A DNA stretch of 11,231 nt, taken from Syntrophomonadaceae bacterium (lineage in GTDB: Bacteria > Bacillota > Dethiobacteria > DTU022). The notes under the pieces were generated by a model. That model did not search any database. It was not told where the DNA came from and saw only the letters and a list, made by a program, of their open reading frames with translations. A program made the position numbers and the translations under genes. Positions 4,977 to 11,231 of the stretch are shown piece after piece. The stretch covers positions 1-11,231 of the forward strand of contig PWFM01000031.1 in assembly GCA_003553895.1 (NCBI GenBank), read 5' to 3'. The stretch's first letter is position 1, and the number at the start of each line of letters is the position of its first letter.

Positions 4977-6837
4977 AACTCTCCTGCTTTTCCTCGCCCT
5001 CCTGATCAGGGTCATCATATTCGGCGTCTATAACATCGTCGTCAGCATCTTTTTCACTACTATGGCCGCCGTCACCGGAATGGTCCGGCTCCTCCGCTTC
5101 AGCCTGCTGTTCATAAAGCTTCGACGATAGTTCGTGCATATAGCTGTTCATTTTTTCTGTTGCTTCTTTGATCAGGCCCGCATCTTCTCCCCGGGCCGCT
5201 TCCCGAAGCTCCTCCGCCGCTTTTTTTATTTCTTCCGCCCGCTCCGGTTCAACCTTGTCACCAAGATCGTTCAACGCTTTTTCGGCGCTGTAGGCCAGGG
5301 TATCGGCCTGGTTGCGGGCCTCGGCCAGTTCCTTGCGCCTGCTGTCTTCTTCGGCAAACTTTTCGGCTTCATTGACCATTTCATTAATCTGATCTTTCTC
5401 CAGGCCGCTGGAAGCTGTTAAAGTAATTTTTTGTTCACGGTTCGTGGCTAAATCCTTGGCCGAGACGTTAACAATGCCGTTGGCATCGATATTAAAGCTG
5501 ACCTCGATCTGGGGCATGCCCCGCGGCGCCGGGGGTATGCCATCAAGCATAAACCGGCCCAGGGTCTTATTGTCGGTAGCCATTGCCCTTTCTCCCTGCA
5601 AAACATGGATATCGACACTGGTCTGGTTATCGGCGGCGGTAGAAAAGATTTGTTTTTTCTCGGTTGGAATGGTGGTGTTACGCTCAATGATCCTGGTAAA
5701 AACTCCTCCCAGGGTTTCAATGCCCAGGGACAGGGGCGTTACGTCGAGGAGGAGGACGTCCTTTGCTTCTCCTCCCAGGACCGCCGCCTGGTAAGCTGCT
5801 CCCATCGCTACCACTTCATCAGGGTTGACCCCTTTATGCGGTTCTTTGCCAAGCAGGTTGCGGATGGCATCCTGTACGGCTGGAATCCTGGTCGAACCGC
5901 CTACCAGGATCACTTTGTCAATATCTCCGGCGCTCAGTCCGGCGTCAGATAAAGCCTGCCTGGTCGGTCCCATCGTTTTTTCTACCAGGGAGCCGGTCAG
6001 TTCATCGAACTTGGCCCTGGTCAGGGTGATGTTCAGATGTTTTGGCCCTTCCTGGGTGGCGGTTATAAAGGGCAGGTTAATGTCCGTGGAAGTCACGGCA
6101 GAAAGCTCCACTTTGGCCTTCTCAGCGCCTTCCATCAGGCGCTGGAGGGCCATCTTGTCCTGCCGTAAATCGATGCCATGATCTTTTTCAAATTCGCCGG
6201 CAATGTAATCGACAATACGCTGATCAAAATCATCACCGCCCAGGCGGTTATTGCCACTGCTGGCCTTAACTTCCACCACATCATCGCCCAGTTCAAGAAC
6301 CGACACATCAAAAGTTCCGCCGCCGAGATCAAAAACCAGTATCTTCTGGTCTTCTCCCTTTTTGTCCAAACCGTAGGCAAGGGCTGCGGCAGTAGGTTCA
6401 TTAATAATTCTCAAAACTTCCATCCCGGCAATGGTCCCCGCATCTTTAGTAGCCTGGCGCTGACTGTCAGTGAAATAGGCGGGAACGGTAATCACAGCCT
6501 GTGTAACCGTTTCGCCCAGGTAACTCTCAGCATCAGCTTTAAGTTTTTGTAAAACCATGGCTGATATTTCCTGGGGGGTATATTCCTTATCGTCAATTTT
6601 TACCTTGTGATCGGTTCCCATTTCACGTTTGATGGAAACAATGGTCCGCTCAGGATTGGTAACAGCCTGCCTTTTGGCAACCTGGCCCAGCAGCCTCTGC
6701 CCGTCCTTAGTAAAAGCCACAACAGAGGGTGTGACTCTGCTGCCCTCGGCATTGGCTATTATTTCCGGCTCATTACCGATTAAAGCGGCTACTGCCGAGT
6801 TGGTTGTGCCTAAATCAATACCTACAACTTTTGCCAT
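4975..6837 (-). CDS. dnaK: Chaperone protein DnaK (Hsp70)
   Basis: DnaK is the ATP-driven Hsp70 that binds exposed hydrophobic peptides. The 620-residue protein is full length. The nucleotide-binding domain has G-I-D-L-G-T-T-N-S (6-14), I-I-N-E-P-T-A-A-A-L-A-Y-G, V-F-D-L-G-G-G-T-F-D-V-S and V-I-L-V-G-G-S-T-R-I-P. The hydrophobic interdomain linker D-V-L-L-L-D-V-T-P-L-S-L-G-I-E-T precedes the beta-sandwich and helical lid. It lacks the insert of about 20 residues that Gram-negative DnaKs have after I-K-R-x-M-G. The C-terminus keeps V-I-D-A-E-Y-D-D (602-609) and then adds an acidic tail (E-G-E-E-K-Q-E-S), slightly longer than usual. GGGAGG lies about nine bases before the ATG. It is 41 bp downstream of grpE and under the hrcA promoter/CIRCE. 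A terminator begins at its stop codon. Confidence 0.98.
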   Translation of the reverse strand: MAKVVGIDLGTTNSAVAALIGNEPEIIANAEGSRVTPSVVAFTKDGQRLLGQVAKRQAVTNPERTIVSIKREMGTDHKVKIDDKEYTPQEISAMVLQKLKADAESYLGETVTQAVITVPAYFTDSQRQATKDAGTIAGMEVLRIINEPTAAALAYGLDKKGEDQKILVFDLGGGTFDVSVLELGDDVVEVKASSGNNRLGGDDFDQRIVDYIAGEFEKDHGIDLRQDKMALQRLMEGAEKAKVELSAVTSTDINLPFITATQEGPKHLNITLTRAKFDELTGSLVEKTMGPTRQALSDAGLSAGDIDKVILVGGSTRIPAVQDAIRNLLGKEPHKGVNPDEVVAMGAAYQAAVLGGEAKDVLLLDVTPLSLGIETLGGVFTRIIERNTTIPTEKKQIFSTAADNQTSVDIHVLQGERAMATDNKTLGRFMLDGIPPAPRGMPQIEVSFNIDANGIVNVSAKDLATNREQKITLTASSGLEKDQINEMVNEAEKFAEEDSRRKELAEARNQADTLAYSAEKALNDLGDKVEPERAEEIKKAAEELREAARGEDAGLIKEATEKMNSYMHELSSKLYEQQAEAEEPDHSGDGGHSSEKDADDDVIDAEYDDPDQEGEEKQES

Positions 6838-6878
6838 GTCTGCTTTCCTCCCAATTTAGTTATATTGATTACTGCGAT

Positions 6879-7448
6879 TTATTCCCGGCATACTTTTACC
6901 ATAGCCGGCCTGAGAACCCGTTCGCGGTGCCAGTAACCTTTTTGCATTTCCTCAACTACATTGCCCGGTTCCTGCTGGTCGCTTTCAACCTCCATCACAG
7001 CGTGGTGGCAGTGCGGATCGAAAGGAGTTCCTTCGGCTTCAATAGCGCTAACCCCCTCCTGCTCCAGGATCTGAATCATCTGCCTGTAGATCATCTTCAG
7101 GCCGTCAAGATGCGCTTCCGGTATATTATCATCTGAACGGGCCGATTCCAGGGCCCTTTCCAAATTGTCCAGCACCGGCAGGAGCCTGCTCAAAAAATCA
7201 TGAAGGGCATATTCCCTCGCTTCCGCCTGCTCTTTTTTGCTGATCCGGCGCAGGTTTTCCATTTCAGCCTGCTTGCGCTTCAGCCGGTCCATTAACTCTT
7301 CCCGTTCCTGCTCCCAATTTTCTCCTTCTGCTTCTTCTCTTTCTTCTCCGGTTTCATTTTCGGCCTGATCTGCAAATTGCTCTTCAACTGTCCCTTCTTG
7401 TTCTGAATGGTTTTTGTCCTGTTGTTCAGTTCTTTTTTTCCTGCCCAT
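6879..7448 (-). CDS. grpE: Nucleotide exchange factor GrpE
   Basis: GrpE releases ADP from DnaK and acts as a thermosensor through its long paired helices. The 189-residue protein has an acidic, disordered N-terminus (about 1-48), a long coiled-coil helix (about 48-100, with N-L-R-R-I-S near 65-70), a helical bundle, and the C-terminal beta domain with G-T-P-F-D-P-x-x-H-x-A-V (140-151) and G-Y-W-H-R-E-R-V-L-R-P-A-M-V-K-V (171-186). Length and motifs are standard. The start ATG is preceded by GGGTGA, a modest ribosome site. It follows hrcA by 90 bp that include a stem-loop and precedes dnaK by 41 bp, so it belongs to the CIRCE-controlled operon. Confidence 0.96.
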   Translation of the reverse strand: MGRKKRTEQQDKNHSEQEGTVEEQFADQAENETGEEREEAEGENWEQEREELMDRLKRKQAEMENLRRISKKEQAEAREYALHDFLSRLLPVLDNLERALESARSDDNIPEAHLDGLKMIYRQMIQILEQEGVSAIEAEGTPFDPHCHHAVMEVESDQQEPGNVVEEMQKGYWHRERVLRPAMVKVCRE

Positions 7449-7476
7449 AAAGAATCACCCGCTCATAAAGTAATCA

Positions 7477-7495
7477 ATGGCAACCCTATTGCCAT
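7477..7495 (-). other. Stem-loop in the hrcA-grpE spacer
   Basis: ATGGCAA and TTGCCAT form a perfect 7-bp stem around a five-base loop, 28 bp upstream of grpE. No T-run follows in the direction of the operon, so it is probably not a terminator. In Bacillus subtilis the dnaK operon mRNA is processed between hrcA and grpE near a stem-loop, leaving a stable grpE-dnaK part and an unstable hrcA part; this hairpin is in the equivalent place. The processing role here is inferred. Confidence 0.5.
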
Positions 7496-7538
7496 GTGGA
7501 GAGAAAAACTGGAGCCGCTATGAACCTGCCTTTTTCAA

Positions 7539-8576
7539 TCAGGAGCTGCTGAGGGCCTGATTAAGTTGATCCACCAGCCGCCTCATAACACTGATAACCC
7601 TGCTGTAATCCATCCTGGTCGGCCCGAGCACGCCAACAGTACCGAGGGTCTTGTCATGGATGCGGTATGTGCCGGTGATCAGGGTACATTCTTGAATATC
7701 TTCAAATTCATTTTCAGAGCCTATCCTGACCACGATGTCATCTTCACTGGAGTTGTCTTCAAGGATCTTAAACAGCAGCGGCTCCTGCTCGAACAAGTTC
7801 AGCATCCTGCGGATCTTGTCCACATCTTTGAACTCAGGCTGGTTGAGGATATTGGTTGTCCCTCCGAGGAAGACCCGGATCTGCTTTTCTTCCTTGAGGC
7901 TTTCTTCAAGCAGAATGAAGGCCTGTTCCAGGATTTCCAGGCGCCGGAAGAGATCCCTTTTCAGTTCATTAATTAAGGAGGTTGTTACCTGGTCAATAGT
8001 CAACCCGTACAATTTTTGGTTTAAATAGGAAACAACCTGCTGCAGTTCGGACTGGCTTAGATGATGCTGGAAGTCAATAACCTTGTTTTTAATATAGCCG
8101 GTATCGGTAATTAAAACTACCAGGCCTTTTTTATCATCCAGGGGCAGTATTCGCAGCTGGCGGAAAGCGCTTTTCTTGAACTGCGGACCCATAATCAGGG
8201 AAGTCTGGTTGGTAGCAGATGACAAAACTTTAGTGGAATTCATGATAATCTGCTCTATTTCACGCATTTTCCCCGCACTCAGGGTGCTGCTGATCTTTTC
8301 CGCCACATCCTCGCTCAGCTCGTTCAAATCCATCAAGTTATCAACATAATACCGATAACCGAGCTGGGAAGGAATCCTGCCGGCTGAAGTGTGAGGCTGG
8401 ATCAGGTAACCCATTTCCTCAAGATCAGCCATTTCATTTCTAATGGTGGCTGAGCTTAACCCTCCAGGATAAAAACGGGCTACTGAACGTGAACCTACAG
8501 GCTCGGCTGTTTTGATGTAATTAACAACTACAGCCCTGAGGATATGCTCTTTTCTTTCGTTTAATACAGCAGTCAT
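7539..8576 (-). CDS. hrcA: Heat-inducible transcription repressor HrcA
   Basis: HrcA binds CIRCE and represses the class I heat-shock genes; its folding depends on GroEL, which couples repression to chaperone demand. The 345-residue protein has an N-terminal winged-helix domain (about 1-75) with E-P-V-G-S-R-S-V (25-32), S-S-A-T-I-R-N-E-M-A-D-L-E-E-M-G-Y-L (41-58) and H-T-S-A-G-R-I-P-S (62-70), then the GAF-like and dimerisation region. The frame extends upstream to an ATG at 8606, but that codon lies within the CIRCE element. I chose ATG 8576, which gives the usual M-x-x-L-N-E-R-K opening and follows a G-rich ribosome site (GGGGGG ending 7 bases before). It is first in the operon, so it represses its own synthesis. 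The isc genes, not hemW, lie upstream. Confidence 0.96.
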   Translation of the reverse strand: MTAVLNERKEHILRAVVVNYIKTAEPVGSRSVARFYPGGLSSATIRNEMADLEEMGYLIQPHTSAGRIPSQLGYRYYVDNLMDLNELSEDVAEKISSTLSAGKMREIEQIIMNSTKVLSSATNQTSLIMGPQFKKSAFRQLRILPLDDKKGLVVLITDTGYIKNKVIDFQHHLSQSELQQVVSYLNQKLYGLTIDQVTTSLINELKRDLFRRLEILEQAFILLEESLKEEKQIRVFLGGTTNILNQPEFKDVDKIRRMLNLFEQEPLLFKILEDNSSEDDIVVRIGSENEFEDIQECTLITGTYRIHDKTLGTVGVLGPTRMDYSRVISVMRRLVDQLNQALSSS

Positions 8577-8599
8577 TATTGATCCCCCCGCTTTTATCT

Positions 8600-8626
8600 T
8601 TAGCACTCATTGAATAAGAGTGCTAA
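8600..8626 (-). promoter_or_regulatory. CIRCE operator of the hrcA operon
   Basis: TTAGCACTC (8600-8608), nine bases, then GAGTGCTAA (8618-8626): an exact match to the consensus CIRCE inverted repeat. It lies between the promoter and the hrcA ATG, just after the expected transcription start, where HrcA binding would block the polymerase. It is the only CIRCE in the window; none precedes dnaJ. Confidence 0.97.
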
Positions 8627-8638
8627 AGCTACTAAAAA

Positions 8639-8666
8639 AATATCATTTCCGGGAGGGGTTTGTCAA
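8639..8666 (-). promoter_or_regulatory. SigmaA-type promoter of the hrcA-grpE-dnaK operon
   Basis: A perfect -35 TTGACA (8666-8661, minus strand) is followed after 16 bp by GATATT (8644-8639, 4 of 6 to the -10 consensus). Transcription would begin about 8632, a few bases before CIRCE. The promoter begins only 36 bp past the iscU stop, and no clear terminator separates the two operons, so some read-through from iscU is possible. Confidence 0.75.
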
Positions 8667-8702
8667 GCTGAAAAGGGTTTACCGCCAGCTCGATTAACCG
8701 GA

Positions 8703-9077
8703 TTATACGGACCGCTGCTTGCTCTTATAATCGGCAATAGCATCCTGCAGGGCGTCTGCCGCCAGGTTTGAGCAGTGCAGTTTCATGGGTGGCAGCCCGC
8801 CGAGCTCATCGGCAACATCCTGGTTGGTTACCCGGGCTGCCTCATCGATGGTCTTGCCTTTTACCATTTCCGTCAGCATGCTGCTGCTGGCAATGGCCGC
8901 TCCGCAGCCGAAAGTCTGGAACCTGATATCTTCGATTCGCTCATCTTTGACCTTAAGGTAAAGCTTCATCGTATCGCCGCATTTAAAGCTGCCGGTCTCC
9001 CCTACCGCATCGGCATTGGCAAGTTCTCCGACATTGCGGGGGTTGGTAAAATGATCCATTACTTTTTCGCTATACAT
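8703..9077 (-). CDS. iscU: Fe-S cluster assembly scaffold IscU (NifU N-terminal type)
   Basis: IscU accepts sulfur from IscS and iron to build 2Fe-2S and 4Fe-4S clusters for transfer to apoproteins. The 124-residue protein carries the three ligand cysteines in the right contexts: C33 in K-C-G-D with D35, C58 in F-G-C-G-A-A-I-A-S-S-S, and C102 in K-L-H-C-S-N-L-A-A-D-A. It is the short IscU form, without the ferredoxin or C-terminal domain of full NifU. L-P-P-M-K at 95-99 matches the L-P-P-V-K site that the Hsp70 HscA recognises in proteobacterial IscU. AAAGGAG lies nine bases before the ATG. It follows iscS by 36 bp, as expected for one operon. It is not a SufU type, which has an insert of about 18-21 residues before the third cysteine region. 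Confidence 0.95.
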   Translation of the reverse strand: MYSEKVMDHFTNPRNVGELANADAVGETGSFKCGDTMKLYLKVKDERIEDIRFQTFGCGAAIASSSMLTEMVKGKTIDEAARVTNQDVADELGGLPPMKLHCSNLAADALQDAIADYKSKQRSV

Positions 9078-9113
9078 CCTGTAACGCTCCTTTCTGCTGA
9101 GCCCCGTAAGCCC

Positions 9114-10277
9114 CTAACGGGAACGGTATGTCGGAGACATGCTGCGCAGCCTCTCTACAATGGGGGGCGTTTTTTCCAGCACATAATCTATATCTTCTTC
9201 ATTGTTGCCGTAACCAAGGCTAAAACGCACAGAACCATGGGCTGTGGAATGGTCAAGACCGATTGCCGATAGGACGTGGGACGGTTCCAGGGAACCTGAG
9301 GAACAGGCCGATCCACTGGAAGCGGCTATGCCTTCCATGTCCAGGCTCAAGAGGACTGATTCTCCCTCAATATATTTAAAACTGACATTGACATTGCCGG
9401 GCAGGCGCTCTTCGGGATGGCCGTTCAAAGAAACCTCACCAATATTAATTAGCCCTTTTATGAGGCGATCCCTTAAATGTTCCAGCCTCTTTTTCTTTTC
9501 AGGGATTTCCGAGACAGCCAGCTCAATGGCCTTGCCCTGGCCGATAATGCCGGGGACATTTTCTGTGCCCGGCCGCAGCTTTCTTTCCTGGCTCCCACCG
9601 CGATAAAGGGGATCAATTTTCACTCCCTTTCTCATATAAAGGGCTCCGACCCCTTTGGGCCCGTTAAGTTTATGGGCCGACAGGGAAAGAAGATCAACAT
9701 TCAACTCATTAACATCAACAGGCAGCTGTCCGACCACCTGGACGGCATCTGTATGAAAATAAACGCCTTTTCCCCTGGCCAGGGCCCCGATTTCCCGAAC
9801 GGGCTGCAGGGTTCCGATCTCGTTATTGGCGGCCATGATCGAAATAATGAACGTATCTTCCTCGAGGGCATCCTGAACAGCAGCGGGATCGACCCTTCCG
9901 TAGCGATCTACCGGCAGGTAAGTAACCCGGTGCCCTTCTTTTTCCAGGTCCTTGCAGACATCGAGAACAGCGTGATGTTCAATAGAAGAGGTAATTATGT
10001 GACCCGGTTTGCCTCTTTTTTTGGCCACCCCCCGCAGGGCGATATTATTCGATTCCGTGCCCCCGGCGGTAATATATAGCTCATCGGAATTGGCGCCCAG
10101 GGCGTCTGCTGTTTTTTCCCTGGCTTCTTCCACCGCCTGGCGCACCTCCCTGCCCGGCGTATGCAGGCTGGATGGGTTGCCGTAACGCTCCTGCAAAAAT
10201 GGCGCCATATAATCAAAAACTTCTTTCCTAACCGGAGTAGTCGCACCATGATCCATGTAAACCAGCCGACTTTCCAT
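9114..10277 (-). CDS. iscS: Cysteine desulfurase IscS/NifS
   Basis: IscS removes sulfur from cysteine, giving alanine and an enzyme-bound persulfide passed to IscU and to tRNA thiolation. The 387-residue PLP enzyme opens with M-D-H-G-A-T-T-P-V. It has N-P-S-S-L-H-T-P-G-R (34-43), A-G-G-T-E-S-N-N (71-78), the histidine pair in I-E-H-H-A-V, the PLP-binding K203 in S-A-H-K-L-N-G-P-K-G, and the catalytic C325 in S-G-S-A-C-S-S-G-S-L-E-P-S-H-V-L. The C-terminal P-P-I-V-E-R-L-R-x-M-S-P is typical of the IscS/NifS group. An in-frame ATG exists 18 bases upstream inside iscR, but GGGAGGAAG precedes ATG 10277 closely, so I start there. That site lies within the end of iscR and one base separates the iscR stop from this ATG, implying coupled translation. 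Confidence 0.95.
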   Translation of the reverse strand: MESRLVYMDHGATTPVRKEVFDYMAPFLQERYGNPSSLHTPGREVRQAVEEAREKTADALGANSDELYITAGGTESNNIALRGVAKKRGKPGHIITSSIEHHAVLDVCKDLEKEGHRVTYLPVDRYGRVDPAAVQDALEEDTFIISIMAANNEIGTLQPVREIGALARGKGVYFHTDAVQVVGQLPVDVNELNVDLLSLSAHKLNGPKGVGALYMRKGVKIDPLYRGGSQERKLRPGTENVPGIIGQGKAIELAVSEIPEKKKRLEHLRDRLIKGLINIGEVSLNGHPEERLPGNVNVSFKYIEGESVLLSLDMEGIAASSGSACSSGSLEPSHVLSAIGLDHSTAHGSVRFSLGYGNNEEDIDYVLEKTPPIVERLRSMSPTYRSR

Positions 10278-10278
10278 A

Positions 10279-10725
10279 TTATCTTCCTCCCTCATGTGGT
10301 CTTATACCGGTCGGCTTAACATCAACCAGTTCATCAAGAGAGACATCATCTAAGACATCATTGATCTTGTCTCTCAATTTTTCCCAAACCTGCCTGGTCA
10401 GGCAGCCTTCCTTGCGGCTGCAGCAAGGATCCTCGCTGCTTTCAGCAAGACAATCTACCGGTGTAATCGGCCCCTCTACAGCCCGCACAATATCGCCGAT
10501 TTTTATTTCAGCCGGCGGCCGGGAAAGCATGTATCCGCCTCGCGAACCACGCACACTTAAAATCAACCCATTACGCCTGAGGTCCGGAAAAAACTGCTCC
10601 AGGAAATTAAGGGAAATATTTTCCTGTTCCGCAACCTCCCTTAAAGGCAGGGGGCCGTTCTGATAATGATAGGCGAGGATGGCCATAGCCCTAACACCGT
10701 ACTCGACTTTTGCCGATAATCTCAA
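10279..10725 (-). CDS. iscR: Rrf2-family Fe-S cluster regulator (IscR-type)
   Basis: IscR-type Rrf2 regulators sense cluster supply through a bound Fe-S cluster and repress the isc operon. From TTG 10725 the protein has 148 residues, the usual family length, and opens with the typical x-R-L-S-A-K-V-E-Y-G-V-R-A-M. The helix-turn-helix covers about 25-55. The wing has R-G-S-R-G-G-Y-M-L-S-R (59-69). The cluster region has C92, C101, C102 and C108, followed by R-Q-V-W. The frame runs 13 codons further to another TTG at 10764, which has no ribosome site; AAAAGGAG (10747-10740) lies within that extension and 14 bases before TTG 10725, a long spacing. The start is therefore uncertain. It is first in iscR-iscS-iscU, next to a consensus promoter, consistent with autoregulation. 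Confidence 0.88.
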   Translation of the reverse strand: MRLSAKVEYGVRAMAILAYHYQNGPLPLREVAEQENISLNFLEQFFPDLRRNGLILSVRGSRGGYMLSRPPAEIKIGDIVRAVEGPITPVDCLAESSEDPCCSRKEGCLTRQVWEKLRDKINDVLDDVSLDELVDVKPTGIRPHEGGR

Positions 10726-10751
10726 CTTTAAATTTTGCGCTCCTTTTGAAT

Positions 10752-10778
10752 TCCGACCAAACAACTCGGGTATCCGAC
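10752..10778. promoter_or_regulatory. Candidate IscR operator: TCCGAC direct repeat
   Basis: TCCGAC occurs at 10752-10757 and 10773-10778, exactly 21 bp (two helical turns) apart on one face of the DNA. An inverted pair CCGA (10753-10756) and TCGG (10766-10769) overlaps it. It sits just downstream of the iscR promoter, in the first transcribed bases, a natural place for autorepression. I do not recognise it as a published Rrf2 site. Confidence 0.35.
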
Positions 10779-10785
10779 AAAAAAA

Positions 10786-10814
10786 AGAATAACACCTCAG
10801 CAGCCTACTGTCAA
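10786..10814 (-). promoter_or_regulatory. SigmaA-type promoter of iscR-iscS-iscU
   Basis: TTGACA (10814-10809, minus strand), a 17-bp spacer, then TATTCT (10791-10786): a perfect -35 and a 4 of 6 -10 at ideal spacing. Transcription would begin near 10779, about 53 bases upstream of the chosen iscR start. Confidence 0.8.
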
Positions 10815-10835
10815 CGGTTAAATAGCACCAAGCAC

Positions 10836-10861
10836 AAATAAAAGCCGGCTTTCATGCCGGC
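10836..10861 (-). terminator. Intrinsic terminator after the cold-shock gene
   Basis: On the minus strand GCCGGC (10861-10856), a six-base loop, and GCCGGC (10849-10844) form a GC-rich 6-bp stem followed directly by TTTTATTTG. It lies about 62 bp past the csp stop and before the iscR promoter, isolating csp from the isc operon. Confidence 0.8.
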
Positions 10862-10923
10862 CAGTTCAGATAACAATTTTTTAATTATGATGGCTCAATT
10901 TGCCGCTCAGTATATTCCCGGGG

Positions 10924-11121
10924 CTATAGCTTTACCACATTTGCGGCCTGTGGACCGCGCGGGCCTTCCACAACTTCAAACTCGACATCTTGCCCTTCTT
11001 CCAGGGTTTTAAAACCCTCTTCCTGAATCTCTGAATAATGCACAAACACATCCTTGCCTTCGTCAACCTCGATGAAACCGTACCCTTTTTCAGGGTTAAA
11101 CCATTTTACCTTACCTTGCAT
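10924..11121 (-). CDS. Cold-shock domain protein (CspA family)
   Basis: This 65-residue single cold-shock domain binds single-stranded RNA and DNA, and members act as RNA chaperones and antiterminators. It has the RNP1 motif K-G-Y-G-F-I (12-17) and RNP2 V-F-V-H-Y (25-29), after M-Q-G-K-V-K-W-F-N-P. An ATG at 11184 is in frame and would add 21 residues, but the added stretch is hydrophobic and unlike the family. AGGAGGT (11137-11131) lies nine bases before ATG 11121, so I start there. The gene stands alone: a terminator follows it and its own leader precedes it. RNP2 has tyrosine where many members have F-S or H-F-S-A, giving V-H-Y-S-E-I, a common variant. Which Csp paralogue it is cannot be told. 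Confidence 0.96.
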   Translation of the reverse strand: MQGKVKWFNPEKGYGFIEVDEGKDVFVHYSEIQEEGFKTLEEGQDVEFEVVEGPRGPQAANVVKL

Positions 11122-11231
11122 TAAAAAAATACCTCCTAAAATAGCCCCGATAAACAGGGTGTTATATCTTCTAAAGATTACCACAAAAATAATTATAATG
11201 CAATATTACCATTGGATTATTCAGACATTAC
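11122..11231 (-). promoter_or_regulatory. AT-rich leader and probable promoter of the cold-shock gene
   Basis: A perfect -10 hexamer TATAAT lies at 11197-11192 on the minus strand within a very AT-rich stretch, though no good -35 is found at 16-18 bp. Transcription from it would begin near 11185, leaving a leader of about 64 bases that ends in the strong AGGAGGT site. Just before that site CCC/GGG (within 11145-11159) can form a weak hairpin. Cold-shock mRNAs often have structured leaders that control translation with temperature; that role is inferred here. The window ends 110 bp upstream of the gene. Confidence 0.45.

Noticed and set aside
5448..6552. Long open frames on the plus strand opposite dnaK (for example 5444-5794, 5825-6181, 6178-6552)
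   Set aside because: They lie wholly antisense or out of frame to a perfect dnaK, have no ribosome sites or family resemblance, and are explained by the codon bias of dnaK.
8577..8606. Ten-residue N-terminal extension of HrcA from ATG 8606
   Set aside because: That start codon lies inside the CIRCE element; ATG 8576 has a ribosome site and gives the normal family N-terminus.
8627..8702. Terminator for the isc operon after iscU
   Set aside because: Only 4-bp GGTT/AACC pairings are found, with no proper stem and T-tail; the T-run on the minus strand here is part of the hrcA promoter region.
9477..10079. 200-codon plus-strand open frame opposite iscS
   Set aside because: It is a shadow of the full-length iscS gene; its translation shows no recognisable domain and it has no clear start signal.
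11122..11184. N-terminal extension of the cold-shock protein by 21 hydrophobic residues (possible membrane-anchored Csp)
   Set aside because: The strong AGGAGGT site sits nine bases before the ATG at 11121, and the extension is translated leader with no family precedent.
1..11231. CRISPR array, tRNA or rRNA gene, insertion sequence, phage or defence cassette
   Set aside because: No regularly spaced repeats, cloverleaf-like segments, transposase motifs or terminal repeats were seen by eye on either strand; all large frames are housekeeping genes.

Overview
The window looks like ordinary core chromosome from a Gram-positive, endospore-former-type Firmicute, most likely class Clostridia (Peptococcaceae/Desulfotomaculum-like). 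The reasons are: DnaK lacks the insert of roughly 20 residues that Gram-negative DnaKs carry after the first ATPase subdomain; an HrcA/CIRCE-controlled heat-shock operon has the order hrcA-grpE-dnaK-dnaJ followed by rsmE-mtaB; a YlbF-family protein is present; Shine-Dalgarno sites are strong; and GTG and TTG start codons occur. The genus cannot be fixed from the sequence alone.

Layout. (1) Positions 1-1448, plus strand: the C-terminal end of a probable tRNA 2-selenouridine synthase (mnmH), a YlbF-family helical protein, and a HAD hydrolase whose start codon overlaps the ylbF stop. A good intrinsic terminator for this strand lies inside the 3' end of the convergent gene mtaB. (2) Positions 1502-8666, minus strand: the heat-shock operon, read from right to left as promoter, perfect CIRCE, hrcA, grpE, dnaK, dnaJ, rsmE, mtaB. 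A stem-loop separates hrcA from grpE. The 250-bp dnaK-dnaJ gap holds a terminator, a possible extended -10 promoter and a 24-bp interrupted palindrome. prmA, usually found between dnaJ and rsmE in this family of operons, is missing. (3) Positions 8703-10814, minus strand: an iron-sulfur assembly operon iscR-iscS-iscU with its own consensus promoter, immediately upstream of hrcA where many Firmicutes have hemW/lepA. (4) Positions 10836-11231, minus strand: a cold-shock protein gene with a long AT-rich leader and its own terminator.

How the genes work together: HrcA represses the chaperone operon through CIRCE. DnaK, DnaJ and GrpE form the Hsp70 machine. RsmE and MtaB modify 16S rRNA and tRNA. 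IscS supplies sulfur and IscU is the scaffold for Fe-S clusters, under an Rrf2-type regulator. MtaB is itself an Fe-S enzyme, and MnmH and MtaB both modify tRNA anticodon loops.

I found no mobile element, CRISPR array, phage gene, RNA gene or defence-like cassette. No convincing new biological system is visible. The points most worth checking are the broken-up dnaK-dnaJ junction, the loss of prmA, and the direct apposition of the isc operon to the Hsp70 operon together with an LPPMK motif in IscU.
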